The notes under the pieces are model-generated. The model worked only from the letters and a program-made list of their open reading frames with translations. It had not been told where the DNA came from and ran no database searches. This document shows positions 1 through 5,773 of a stretch of 6,076 nt of DNA, piece after piece. Each line of letters starts with the position of its first letter. Within the stretch, counting starts at the first letter, position 1. The position numbers were made by a program, and so were the translations under genes. This DNA comes from Alphaproteobacteria bacterium UBA4588 (lineage in GTDB: Bacteria > Pseudomonadota > Alphaproteobacteria > Puniceispirillales > Puniceispirillaceae), in assembly GCA_002387605.1 (NCBI GenBank), contig DGJU01000027.1, positions 38,537 to 44,612 of the forward strand, in the 5' to 3' direction.

Positions 1-99
1 ATCCACCATACCTTCGATAACTGACTGAGTTTCAGCCGTCTTGCTCATATCTGTATCGCGGGTTAGGAGAGCCTGTTCAGGATGATTTGTGACCGCCAT
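1..99 (-). CDS. N-terminus of an unidentified protein, last visible gene of the importer operon (cut by window edge)
   Basis: An open frame of 33 codons starts at the ATG at 97-99 and runs off the window without a stop. It begins MAVTNHPEQALLTRDTDMSK. The start is supported by an AAGGA ribosome-binding sequence (minus strand, complement of 107-111) that lies inside the last codons of the preceding permease; only four bases separate that permease's stop from this ATG. A second in-frame ATG at 46-48 (protein starting MSKTAETQ) has no ribosome-binding sequence and is the less likely start. The visible stretch is polar, with no signal peptide or membrane segment, so a cytoplasmic protein is plausible. 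Its position after the permeases suggests a product used with the transporter, such as a catabolic enzyme, but no family can be recognised from 33 residues. Confidence 0.7.
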   Translation of the reverse strand, partial: MAVTNHPEQALLTRDTDMSKTAETQSVIEGMVD

Positions 100-103
100 A
101 TTA

Positions 104-985
104 TTATCCTTTTACAGCACCTTGGGTTAGACCGCTGACAATCTGCCGCTGGAAAAACATCACAAGAATAAATAGAGGCGCTGTAGCTGAGACAACAGCA
201 GCAACAGCAAACATCACATTACCCTCTGTGTAGGTTGTGCCAAGAAACGCAGCAATTTTTGGCACCATCGTGCGATTATCTTCAGAAAGCAGCATCGAGG
301 TTACAGCAAAGTCATTATAGGCGAGCAGAAAACTGAATAACCCTGTGGTAATAACGCCAGGCCACATCACCGGAATAATAACATGCCGAAAGGCCTGAAA
401 CTGCGTGCAGCCATCAACCTTCGCGCTTTCATCAAGCTCTTTTGGAATATTCTGAAAAAAGGAATGAAGCATCCATAAGGTGAAGGGCTGATTAATCGCA
501 ACAAGAACGATGATAGTTGTCGGCAATATCCCCCAAACATTCCACTCAAAGAACGGCAGCAGATAACCGGCAACAAGTGTTATCGGCGGCATTGCTCTGA
601 AAATAAGCGCTGTAATAAGAAGCCAGAAAGTATATCGAAACCCAGAGCGTGACAACGCATAGCCACCAAGCGTTCCAATGGTAAGAGACGTACAAACAAC
701 AAATAAACACACTATCCCTGTATTAATAACTGACCGCCAGAATTCCTCTTTAACCCAAGCGCCCTCATAGCCCACTCCTGTAAAGGGCTGTCCATACACA
801 TCGAGGGTTTGCGCGCCTGTTAGGGCATTTGTCCAATCCGCAATAGAAAAGAAATCAAGCTCAACCTTGAACGACCCCCACAACGTCCAGAAAAAGGGAA
901 ACGCTGCCAGAATAACCCAGACGATAATAAACCCGTTACTGAGTAAGCGCAGGCCGACTGAGGCGCGCTGAGACTTTGATGCCAT
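104..985 (-). CDS. ABC transporter permease, MalG/UgpE type (CUT1 family), second membrane subunit
   Basis: This 293-residue inner-membrane protein forms, with the permease encoded just upstream, the channel of a carbohydrate-type ABC importer. Hydrophobic segments fall at about residues 13-36, 86-109, 117-141, 153-175, 207-231 and 257-278, the six expected of MalG-like subunits. The cytoplasmic EAA loop that docks on the ATPase is clear at about 184-206 (core ELDESAKVDG, followed by the conserved IP of HVIIP). A periplasmic stretch of about 45 residues separates the first two membrane segments. The ATG at 983-985 overlaps the previous gene's TAA by one base (TAATG) and is preceded by AAGGAG, so translational coupling is likely. 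Length is normal for the family. Substrate cannot be assigned; sugars, polyols and glycerol-phosphate compounds are all handled by relatives. Confidence 0.93.
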   Translation of the reverse strand: MASKSQRASVGLRLLSNGFIIVWVILAAFPFFWTLWGSFKVELDFFSIADWTNALTGAQTLDVYGQPFTGVGYEGAWVKEEFWRSVINTGIVCLFVVCTSLTIGTLGGYALSRSGFRYTFWLLITALIFRAMPPITLVAGYLLPFFEWNVWGILPTTIIVLVAINQPFTLWMLHSFFQNIPKELDESAKVDGCTQFQAFRHVIIPVMWPGVITTGLFSFLLAYNDFAVTSMLLSEDNRTMVPKIAAFLGTTYTEGNVMFAVAAVVSATAPLFILVMFFQRQIVSGLTQGAVKG

Positions 986-2010
986 TATTTTTTCTCCTTA
1001 AAGTCACGCCATGCGCGCAGCAACACCGGAGACAGCAAAATAGCAACGCCCAGAATAGTCATAACTGAAGTTGTTGCAGCTGCTGATAATTGTCGGGTTT
1101 CACCTCCCAAATCATTAAAAATAATCCAGCTTAATGAGGTTGCATGAGCTTCAGCATTGAAGCCAACAATAGGCTCGAACACACGGAAATTATCCATTAA
1201 TTGAATCAAGGCAACAAAGGTTACAAGAGGCATAAGGTGAGGAATCACAACAAATCGGACCTGCTCCCATCGGCTCGCCCCGTCAATCTGGGCAGATTCG
1301 ATCTGGTCCTGAGGTAGTGTTTGCAAGCCTGCGTAAAACACAACAAAAGCAAACGGTGCGCCATGCCAAACACCATAGATAATCAGCATAATCCATGTGT
1401 GTAACGTCGACGCTTTTAACGACAAGTCCGGGTCTTGTGCAAGCCATTGCAGGAACGAGCCAAGAATACCGCGACTATCAAACATCCAAAATAAAATAAG
1501 AGAGCCTATCAACGGCGTTACAATCATCGGCAGTAAAGAGAAAAAGATTACAAGTCCCTTAAGGTGCCGGTGAAGAGAGTTAACGCTCAGCGCAATCATC
1601 AAGCCTAGGATGATGAGGAGCGGCGTCACCGTAAAAGTATAGGTTAAGGTAAACCCCATAGCGCGATAAAACGGCAAATCGCTTATCTCGCCAAAGAATG
1701 TTGAAAAATTATCTGTTGTGCGCCACGCATCGCTTACTTGGTCGACGGCAAGATGCGCGCGATCAAAATAAATATTTAGACCAACGAACCGTCCCATTGG
1801 CTCAGTCGACTTTAATTTACGTGTAGCATCATGGTCGATAGTTGTATTTTCAGAACAGCCAAAAGGACCACAACTTTCTGAGGTAATCAGGACCGCTTCA
1901 TGCGGCGTGTGAACCGATTGCAACAGCACAGACAGGATTGGCAATGCGATAAATAAAAGCATTGCTAATCCTGTTGGAAGAAAAAACCAGAAGAATGTGC
2001 GGTGTTTCAT
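985..2010 (-). CDS. ABC transporter permease, MalF/UgpA type (CUT1 family), first membrane subunit
   Basis: This 341-residue inner-membrane subunit pairs with the MalG/UgpE-type permease downstream. One hydrophobic segment lies at about 9-31 and the others at about 118-142, 150-176, 205-228, 260-282 and 311-332. The EAA loop is visible at about 237-258 (core QIESAQIDGAS, then VVIP). Between the first and second membrane segments lies a periplasmic region of about 85 residues, longer than in compact UgpA-type proteins. It contains a CGPFGC motif (Cys47 and Cys52) that could form a small disulfide loop. The start ATG at 2008-2010 has only a weak ribosome-binding sequence (AAAAAGA), unlike its neighbours. 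A stem-loop separates it from the binding-protein gene upstream. Together these features suggest lower expression than that gene. The family call is firm; the substrate is unknown. Confidence 0.93.
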   Translation of the reverse strand: MKHRTFFWFFLPTGLAMLLFIALPILSVLLQSVHTPHEAVLITSESCGPFGCSENTTIDHDATRKLKSTEPMGRFVGLNIYFDRAHLAVDQVSDAWRTTDNFSTFFGEISDLPFYRAMGFTLTYTFTVTPLLIILGLMIALSVNSLHRHLKGLVIFFSLLPMIVTPLIGSLILFWMFDSRGILGSFLQWLAQDPDLSLKASTLHTWIMLIIYGVWHGAPFAFVVFYAGLQTLPQDQIESAQIDGASRWEQVRFVVIPHLMPLVTFVALIQLMDNFRVFEPIVGFNAEAHATSLSWIIFNDLGGETRQLSAAATTSVMTILGVAILLSPVLLRAWRDFKEKK

Positions 2011-2022
2011 AGCGTCTTTTTA

Positions 2023-2035
2023 CCGTTGTAAACGG
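2023..2035. repeat. Small hairpin CCGTT-GTA-AACGG
   Basis: A perfect 5-bp stem with a 3-base loop lies 12 bases before the start codon of the MalF-like permease. In the minus-strand transcript it sits directly next to the weak ribosome-binding sequence, so it could reduce or modulate ribosome access. It is short enough to arise by chance. Confidence 0.4.
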
Positions 2036-2038
2036 GGA

Positions 2039-2066
2039 CACAGAAGGGAAAAGACTCCCTTCTGTG
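2039..2066 (-). promoter_or_regulatory. Intercistronic stem-loop between binding protein and permease
   Basis: CACAGAAGGGA (2039-2049) and TCCCTTCTGTG (2056-2066) form a perfect 11-bp inverted repeat around a 6-base loop. It begins 14 bases after the binding-protein stop codon in the minus-strand transcript. No run of T follows the stem in that direction (the next bases are TCCCCGTTTAC), so a complete intrinsic terminator is unlikely. A stable stem at this place is well known in importer operons, where it protects the upstream binding-protein mRNA from 3' exonucleases or causes partial termination, so that more binding protein than permease is made. The stem is seen directly; its role is inferred from position. 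Confidence 0.75.
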
Positions 2067-2079
2067 ATAGGTTATGGGC

Positions 2080-3306
2080 TTACATGAAGCCTTTTTCTGT
2101 GGCAGAAGCACGGTAGGCTGCCTCTACATCAGAGAGCGCTTTTTCAGCAGTTTCTTTACCCTGCATGAAGTCAGATAGCTCAGCACCAAGCGCGCTATGC
2201 ATCAAACCCATATAAGGTAGCATTGGATATGGGATTGTATTCATCTGAGCCGCTGCAAACACACCGCGCGCCGCATCAGTTGGCTTGTAGCCATCCAGCA
2301 GCCAGACAGCCTGTTTCGCAATTTCAGGGTCATTCAGAATAGCGGGATTAATACCATTCATCATAGCTATGAAGGTTGATTCTGCTTCTGCGTCACTGAT
2401 ATTCTTGGCCACTGTCCAGCCATCCCACCAAAGTGTTGAGGCTGCGATTGAACCGCCTCCTACTGTCATTGGACCGGCACTATTAAAGCCATCCTTTACA
2501 TCCTGACTAATGCCATCAGCATCCAGTAAGGTTGCTGCACGGCTACCCCACATATTCATCAGAGCAACATTACCAGCGCGGAATTCTGCATTTGTCGCAT
2601 TACTATCATGCGTCAGAAAATCAGGATTCATATATTCAGAAAGTGACTTCATCATCTCAAGAGCTTTGATGCCAGCATCAGAGTTGACATTTGGCTGAGA
2701 TGAGCCTGCTTTGAAATGTTCACCGCCGAAGCCAAGAAACATATTGTTGAATTCTTGAGCGAGGTTCCAGCCTGACTTATAGGCGCCACCAACCGGGTTT
2801 TCCATAATACCTGCCGCACGAATTTTCTGAGCAGCAGCTAACATTTCTTCATAAGTTTCAGGTGCTTGCACGCCAGCTTTCTTTAGAACATCTTCGCGAT
2901 ATATCAGATGCTGGGCATTTGCCATGAACGCAACAGCCATGATTTTGCCATTGATTGTTATCAACTGATTCTTTTTCAGGCCCTGACCATGTTTGGCAAC
3001 AAGTTCATCAATGGGGCGAATAACATCTTCATTCATCAATGCTACAATTGATGAATTTGCAATGATAGCAGAGGTATATTCAGCAGGGTTACCGCTCATC
3101 CCAGCAACATTAATTTTCTGGTGGTCTGCGGTAAGGTTGGCAGCAACTTCACCGCCAACACATTTTTGAGCTCCCGCGCCAACAGTCTGAATGGCCGGAA
3201 ATTCGTTTCCAACAATGCTTACACGTGCAGAAATATCACATGCATCAGCCGCAAAGCTCGACATAAATAGTGCCGCCCCTGCTATTAATAATGGTCGTTT
3301 CAACAT
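2080..3306 (-). CDS. Periplasmic solute-binding protein of the ABC importer (family 1, carbohydrate type)
   Basis: This 408-residue protein captures the substrate in the periplasm and delivers it to the permease pair. Residues 1-22 form a classic signal peptide: Lys3-Arg4, a hydrophobic core at about 5-19, and an A-D-A cleavage site after Ala22. Cys23 would be the first mature residue, but ADAC is a poor lipobox, so a soluble periplasmic protein is favoured over a lipoprotein. The mature chain has only two cysteines, 23 and 49, which probably form a disulfide. The length and the pattern of motifs such as LIYREDVLKKAGV, ETYEEMLAAAQKI and EFRAGNVALMNMWGS are typical of family 1 (MalE/UgpB-like) binding proteins. 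A tryptophan cluster (STLWWDGW, about residues 291-298) could contribute to the ligand site. A strong GGGAG ribosome-binding sequence lies 7 bases before the ATG. The ligand cannot be named. Confidence 0.93.
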   Translation of the reverse strand: MLKRPLLIAGAALFMSSFAADACDISARVSIVGNEFPAIQTVGAGAQKCVGGEVAANLTADHQKINVAGMSGNPAEYTSAIIANSSIVALMNEDVIRPIDELVAKHGQGLKKNQLITINGKIMAVAFMANAQHLIYREDVLKKAGVQAPETYEEMLAAAQKIRAAGIMENPVGGAYKSGWNLAQEFNNMFLGFGGEHFKAGSSQPNVNSDAGIKALEMMKSLSEYMNPDFLTHDSNATNAEFRAGNVALMNMWGSRAATLLDADGISQDVKDGFNSAGPMTVGGGSIAASTLWWDGWTVAKNISDAEAESTFIAMMNGINPAILNDPEIAKQAVWLLDGYKPTDAARGVFAAAQMNTIPYPMLPYMGLMHSALGAELSDFMQGKETAEKALSDVEAAYRASATEKGFM

Positions 3307-3326
3307 TTTGCTTCTCCCTTTAATGA

Positions 3327-3352
3327 ACTATGTATCGTTGATGTTACATAGT
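3327..3352 (-). promoter_or_regulatory. Inverted repeat ACTATGTA-N10-TACATAGT in the binding-protein leader
   Basis: Perfect 8-bp arms (3327-3334 and 3345-3352) surround a 10-base spacer. The repeat ends 6 bases before the GGGAG ribosome-binding sequence of the binding-protein gene in transcript order. As RNA it would fold into an A/U-rich stem-loop just upstream of the ribosome site and could act as a 5' stabiliser. As DNA, the 18-bp centre-to-centre spacing of the arms would also suit a dimeric regulator. No convincing promoter hexamers accompany it, so the RNA reading is slightly preferred. Confidence 0.5.
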
Positions 3353-3359
3353 CAGTTTT

Positions 3360-3373
3360 TCTGCCACGGCAGA
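3360..3373 (-). repeat. Short perfect hairpin TCTGCC-GT-GGCAGA after the ATPase gene
   Basis: A 6-bp perfect inverted repeat with a 2-base centre lies 9 bases beyond the ATPase stop codon. In the transcript it would mark the 3' side of the ATPase message. It is followed by AAAAAC rather than T residues, so it is not an intrinsic terminator of the operon. A two-base loop is too tight, so the real stem would have 5 bp or fewer. It may be a processing or stabilising element; chance is not excluded. Confidence 0.4.
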
Positions 3374-3382
3374 TACTAAAAA

Positions 3383-4435
3383 TTACGTCTTTTCGATGCG
3401 TTTTCCAGTCTTGCTATTGAATAGATGGCAGCAATTCACTGGAATACTGAATGACACCTCATCATCTATCTCGGCACGATAATTCTTATCCGTCTTCACA
3501 GATACTAATCCGCTGCCAACCCGCAAAGACACCATAGTTGCATCGCCAAGCAACTCAAGGGTGTAAATAGGACCCGTCATTTCGCCGCCAGAGCCAACAA
3601 TGCCGGCATCTTCCGCCCGGAATCCAAGTGTTAGCGGGCCATCTGGCACATCCAATCCTTCAATACGTGTAAAGGGCGCGGTAAACACACCCCCTTTCAT
3701 CTCACCAGAAATCAAATTCATTGCTGGTGAGCCAATAAACCCAGCTACAAATATATTAGCTGGCTTATCATAAATTTCGGTAGGGCTGCCAATTTGCTGG
3801 ATAAAGCCCTTTTCCATAACCACAACTCTATCTGCTAGTGTCATAGCCTCAACCTGGTCATGAGTTACATAGATGGTTGTTACGGCTAGCTCATGACATA
3901 AATTTTTGATTTGCGCCCGCGTGGATACGCGCAATTTTGCATCAAGGTTAGAAAGCGGCTCATCCATTAAAAAGACGTTCGGTTCACGTACAATAGCTCG
4001 TGCAAGAGCAACGCGCTGGCGCTGGCCGCCCGATAATTCTGCAGGTTTACGATCTAGAAAATCATCAAGTTCGACCATATGTGCTGCGCGGCGGACACGT
4101 TCATCATGCGTTGCTATATCTATTTTTCGGACCTTTAACGGAAACCGGATATTATCATAGACGTTCATATTCGGATAAAGACCGTAGGATTGAAAGACCA
4201 TAGCGACATCGCGGTCCTTTGGTTCCTTGTCATTCACCCGCTCACCATCAATCAGAATATCGCCGCCGGTCGCATCTTCCAAGCCTGCTATCATCCGCAT
4301 TGTTGTGGTTTTCCCGCACCCGGACGGCCCAAGCAGAACAAGAAATTCCTGATCTTCGATAAAAATGTCAAAGCCGTCAACAGCAACAAAATCGCGCCAT
4401 CGTTTGGAAACATTTTTAAGTTCTATGGATGCCAT
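3383..4435 (-). CDS. ugpC: ABC importer ATPase, UgpC/MalK type
   Basis: This 350-residue cytoplasmic ATPase drives the importer. All nucleotide-binding elements are intact: Walker A GPSGCGKTT (36-44), Q-loop Gln82 in VFQSYGLYP, signature LSGGQ (134-138), Walker B VFLMDE (154-159), D-loop SNLD (162-165) and H-loop His192 in VTHDQ. A TOBE-type regulatory domain follows from about 240 and ends in the usual HLFNSKTGKRI tail. The ATG at 4433-4435 is chosen because AAGGA lies 5 bases before it and the protein then opens MASIELKNV, as relatives do. A further in-frame ATG at 4481-4483 would add 16 residues, lacks a ribosome-binding sequence and lies close to the predicted transcript start. The gene is first in the operon. 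The symbol is by family; relatives named UgpC, MalK and MsmK serve different substrates. Confidence 0.95.
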   Translation of the reverse strand: MASIELKNVSKRWRDFVAVDGFDIFIEDQEFLVLLGPSGCGKTTTMRMIAGLEDATGGDILIDGERVNDKEPKDRDVAMVFQSYGLYPNMNVYDNIRFPLKVRKIDIATHDERVRRAAHMVELDDFLDRKPAELSGGQRQRVALARAIVREPNVFLMDEPLSNLDAKLRVSTRAQIKNLCHELAVTTIYVTHDQVEAMTLADRVVVMEKGFIQQIGSPTEIYDKPANIFVAGFIGSPAMNLISGEMKGGVFTAPFTRIEGLDVPDGPLTLGFRAEDAGIVGSGGEMTGPIYTLELLGDATMVSLRVGSGLVSVKTDKNYRAEIDDEVSFSIPVNCCHLFNSKTGKRIEKT

Positions 4436-4497
4436 TACAGTCCTTTTTGTTAATGTTACTACCCCAAGCGGACAGAATTGCAAAGGTATGCAAAAAG

Positions 4498-4525
4498 AGT
4501 AAAATCAATTAATGATATTTAACAA
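4498..4525 (-). promoter_or_regulatory. Probable sigma-70 promoter of the importer operon
   Basis: Read on the minus strand, TTGTTA (4520-4525) and TTTACT (4498-4503) are separated by 16 bases; each matches four of six consensus positions. Transcription would begin near 4491, leaving a leader of about 55 bases before the ATPase ATG at 4435. The -10 lies entirely within the left operator arm. The modest hexamers mean the exact position is uncertain. Confidence 0.5.
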
Positions 4526-4527
4526 GT

Positions 4528-4533
4528 TATAAT
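4528..4533 (+). promoter_or_regulatory. -10 element TATAAT of the SnoaL-like gene promoter
   Basis: A perfect TATAAT lies about 50 bases before the start codon at 4583 and predicts a transcript start near 4540, inside the right operator arm. At 16-18 bp upstream there is no good -35 (best is TCAATT), and no TG extension is present. The promoter may therefore be weak or need an activator. Its spacer overlaps the -35 of the leftward promoter, so the two probably compete. Confidence 0.55.
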
Positions 4534-4582
4534 TTACTCTTTTGCGAATTTTATTTCCCCTCCCGAAAAGAGAGCTTCCATC

Positions 4583-5575
4583 ATGTCGACAGATATTAGC
4601 CACGCAAAGCACCTTATTCGTTCCTATTTTGCTGATTTAGATAATGCATCTGCCCAGAATAGCGCATCGGTTCTCAGGCGCTATGTGAGCGAGGATTATC
4701 ACTGGCGGGGCATGCACCCTTTTAACGAGCTATATGGCGCTGAAGCGGTTGCAGACACATTTCTGGCTCCCCTAAAAACATCCCTTACCTCTTTGGTGCG
4801 GCGGCCGGATATCTTTTTTGCCAGCACAAATGAAATGGATGGCTTTTCTTCGGTATGGGTTGCTTCGATGGGGCATTTTATGGGGCTCTTTGATAGCCCT
4901 TTTCTGGGGATAGCTCCCACAAATAAAATTGTCATGCTTCGCTATGCGGAATTTCATCGCATAGAGCAGGGAAAAATCTGTGAAACCGCTTTTTTCTGCG
5001 ACATTCTTCATTTGATGCTTCAGGCAGGCCTTACGCCGCTCCCTGAACAAACCGGAGCTCATCTTGTCCAGCCGGGCCCCCTGACACATGATGGCCTGCT
5101 CTACGCCCAGCAAGACGATAAAACAGGAAAGGATACCCTTGCTTTAATCAACAGAATGATAAGTGATATTAATAGCGGCCAGTTTAGCTCCCCTCAAGAA
5201 GAGTTAAGCATGTGCTGGCATGATGATATGATTTGGTGGGGTCCAGCAGGCATTGGCGCCACCTTTACAATTGACCGCTATATCGAACAGCACCAAAGAC
5301 CATTTCGCACCAAGAATGAGAGCCGAAAATTCAACGGCCATGTCTGCCGGATGGCAGAAGGACATTATGGCGGGTTTTTTGGCTGGCCTAATCTTAGTCT
5401 TGTGCCATCAGGCGGATATCTTGGCTTGCCGCCATCCGAACAACGTTCAGATATGCGGGTTGTAGATATCTATCGTCGTGATGGTGATAAAATTGCTGAA
5501 AACTGGGTGTTTATCGATATGCTTCATTTCCTGAAAATGCAGGGAATTGACGTTCTCTCATCTCTTAACAGCTAG
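4583..5575 (+). CDS. Tandem SnoaL-like/NTF2-like domain protein, divergent to the importer
   Basis: This 330-residue cytoplasmic protein has two diverged copies of a SnoaL-like (NTF2-fold) domain, roughly residues 5-155 and 180-327. The copies match at GHFMGLFDSPFLGIAP (97-112) and GHYGGFFGWPNLSLVP (260-275), and again at KICETAFFCDILHLMLQAGL (131-150) and KIAENWVFIDMLHFLKMQGI (303-322). Both retain a D-x-L-H motif (Asp140/His143 and Asp312/His315) in the segment where SnoaL-type proteins carry their conserved aspartate. Single-domain relatives are about 130-150 residues long and include polyketide cyclases, isomerases and hydrolases, so chemistry cannot be assigned. There is no signal peptide. 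The start follows a purine-rich GAGAG 8 bases upstream. The shared control region with the importer suggests it acts on the imported compound or a metabolite of it. Confidence 0.85.
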   Translation: MSTDISHAKHLIRSYFADLDNASAQNSASVLRRYVSEDYHWRGMHPFNELYGAEAVADTFLAPLKTSLTSLVRRPDIFFASTNEMDGFSSVWVASMGHFMGLFDSPFLGIAPTNKIVMLRYAEFHRIEQGKICETAFFCDILHLMLQAGLTPLPEQTGAHLVQPGPLTHDGLLYAQQDDKTGKDTLALINRMISDINSGQFSSPQEELSMCWHDDMIWWGPAGIGATFTIDRYIEQHQRPFRTKNESRKFNGHVCRMAEGHYGGFFGWPNLSLVPSGGYLGLPPSEQRSDMRVVDIYRRDGDKIAENWVFIDMLHFLKMQGIDVLSSLNS

Positions 5576-5605
5576 GTTTTATGGGCTGTTATGGCGCATT
5601 TTTTT
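5566..5605 (+). terminator. Weak intrinsic terminator candidate after the SnoaL-like gene
   Basis: TAACAGC (5566-5572) pairs with GCTGTTA (5585-5591) across a 12-base loop. A run of seven T residues (5599-5605) follows, 7 bases after the stem. The left arm overlaps the last codons and the stop codon. The stem is modest and the T-run is displaced, so termination may be partial. A separate promoter just beyond supports this as a transcription boundary. Confidence 0.45.
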
Positions 5606-5617
5606 CGATAACTATTT

Positions 5618-5645
5618 TTGACTCTTTTAAAGATTCGATTATGAT
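5618..5645 (+). promoter_or_regulatory. Probable sigma-70 promoter for the metallo-hydrolase gene
   Basis: TTGACT (5618-5623) and TATGAT (5640-5645) are separated by 16 bases, and each matches five of six consensus positions. This is the best promoter match in the window. The predicted start near 5652 gives a leader of about 120 bases. The -35 and spacer contain ACTCTTTT (5621-5628), the same eight bases as the core of the operator arm at 4536-4543. Confidence 0.6.
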
Positions 5646-5712
5646 TAGTAAATGAAACGTAGCTCGTCAGGTCGGTATACTAAAAAGTGACCCTCTTTCT
5701 GATTTGCGTGAA

Positions 5713-5755
5713 CAAGAATGGCCGGTGAACGGCGCTGTTTCGAGCCATCTTCTTG
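5713..5755 (+). repeat. Bulged inverted repeat in the metallo-hydrolase leader
   Basis: CAAGAA then TGGC (5713-5722) can pair with GCCA then TTCTTG (5744-5755), giving 10 bp with a two-base bulge and a 21-base loop. It ends 6 bases before the AAAGGTG ribosome-binding sequence, so it could influence translation of the next gene. No T-run follows, so it is not a terminator. It matches no riboswitch class that I recognise. Confidence 0.35.
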
Positions 5756-5773
5756 CCAGATAAAGGTGTTGCG

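Larger units (their letters stand above)
4490..4545. promoter_or_regulatory. Shared operator candidate: inverted repeat between divergent promoters
   Basis: AAAAGAGTAAA at 4493-4503 is repeated in inverted orientation as TTTACTCTTTT at 4533-4543. Both arms continue outward to a GC/GC match (GCAAAAAGAGTAAA against GCAAAAGAGTAAA) apart from one extra A. Arm centres are 40 bp apart, close to four helical turns, so two bound regulator units would lie on the same face of the DNA. The left arm covers the -10 of the leftward promoter, and the right arm starts at the last base of the rightward -10. This geometry fits a repressor controlling both the importer operon and the SnoaL-like gene. Neither arm is itself a palindrome, and no regulator gene is present here to match it. 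Confidence 0.65.
5576..5773. other. Intergenic region before the metallo-hydrolase gene
   Basis: These 198 bases hold the end of the terminator-like stem, a promoter-like sequence and a leader with a bulged inverted repeat. No convincing gene is present. A 12-codon frame at 5652-5690 begins at the predicted transcript start, and a 19-codon frame (ATG at 5718) ends in a TGA overlapping the next ATG. Both lack ribosome-binding sequences and recognisable products. Confidence 0.6.

Noticed and set aside
2039..2066. Reading the stem-loop as a full rho-independent terminator of the operon
   Set aside because: No T-run follows the stem on the transcribed strand, and the permease genes behind it have no promoter that I could find, so transcription must pass through.
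2510..2698. Plus-strand open frame of 62 codons inside the binding-protein gene
   Set aside because: It is an antisense shadow of a clearly real gene, with no recognisable product and no ribosome-binding sequence noticed.
3906..4453. Three overlapping plus-strand open frames (67-87 codons) inside the ATPase gene
   Set aside because: They are antisense to an intact, highly conserved ATPase, and their translations are biased in composition and lack any known motif.
4436..4483. A 16-residue N-terminal extension of the ATPase from the ATG at 4481-4483
   Set aside because: It has no ribosome-binding sequence and lies within a few bases of the predicted transcript start, and its sequence does not resemble the family N-terminus. 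The ATG at 4435 has AAGGA in good position and gives the usual MASIELKNV opening.
4699..5113. Two minus-strand open frames (78 and 113 codons) inside the SnoaL-like gene
   Set aside because: They overlap a gene with clear domain structure on the plus strand and have no family resemblance.
5652..5690. A 12-codon peptide (MKRSSSGRYTKK) starting at the predicted transcript start
   Set aside because: It could be a leaderless micro-peptide, but nothing beyond the position of its ATG supports translation.
5656..5763. A protein-like stretch of 35 open codons in the leader of the metallo-hydrolase, ending at TAA 5761-5763
   Set aside because: It has no ATG or GTG near its 5' end and no ribosome-binding sequence, and it is short enough to be open by chance. 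A degraded gene remnant is possible but cannot be supported.
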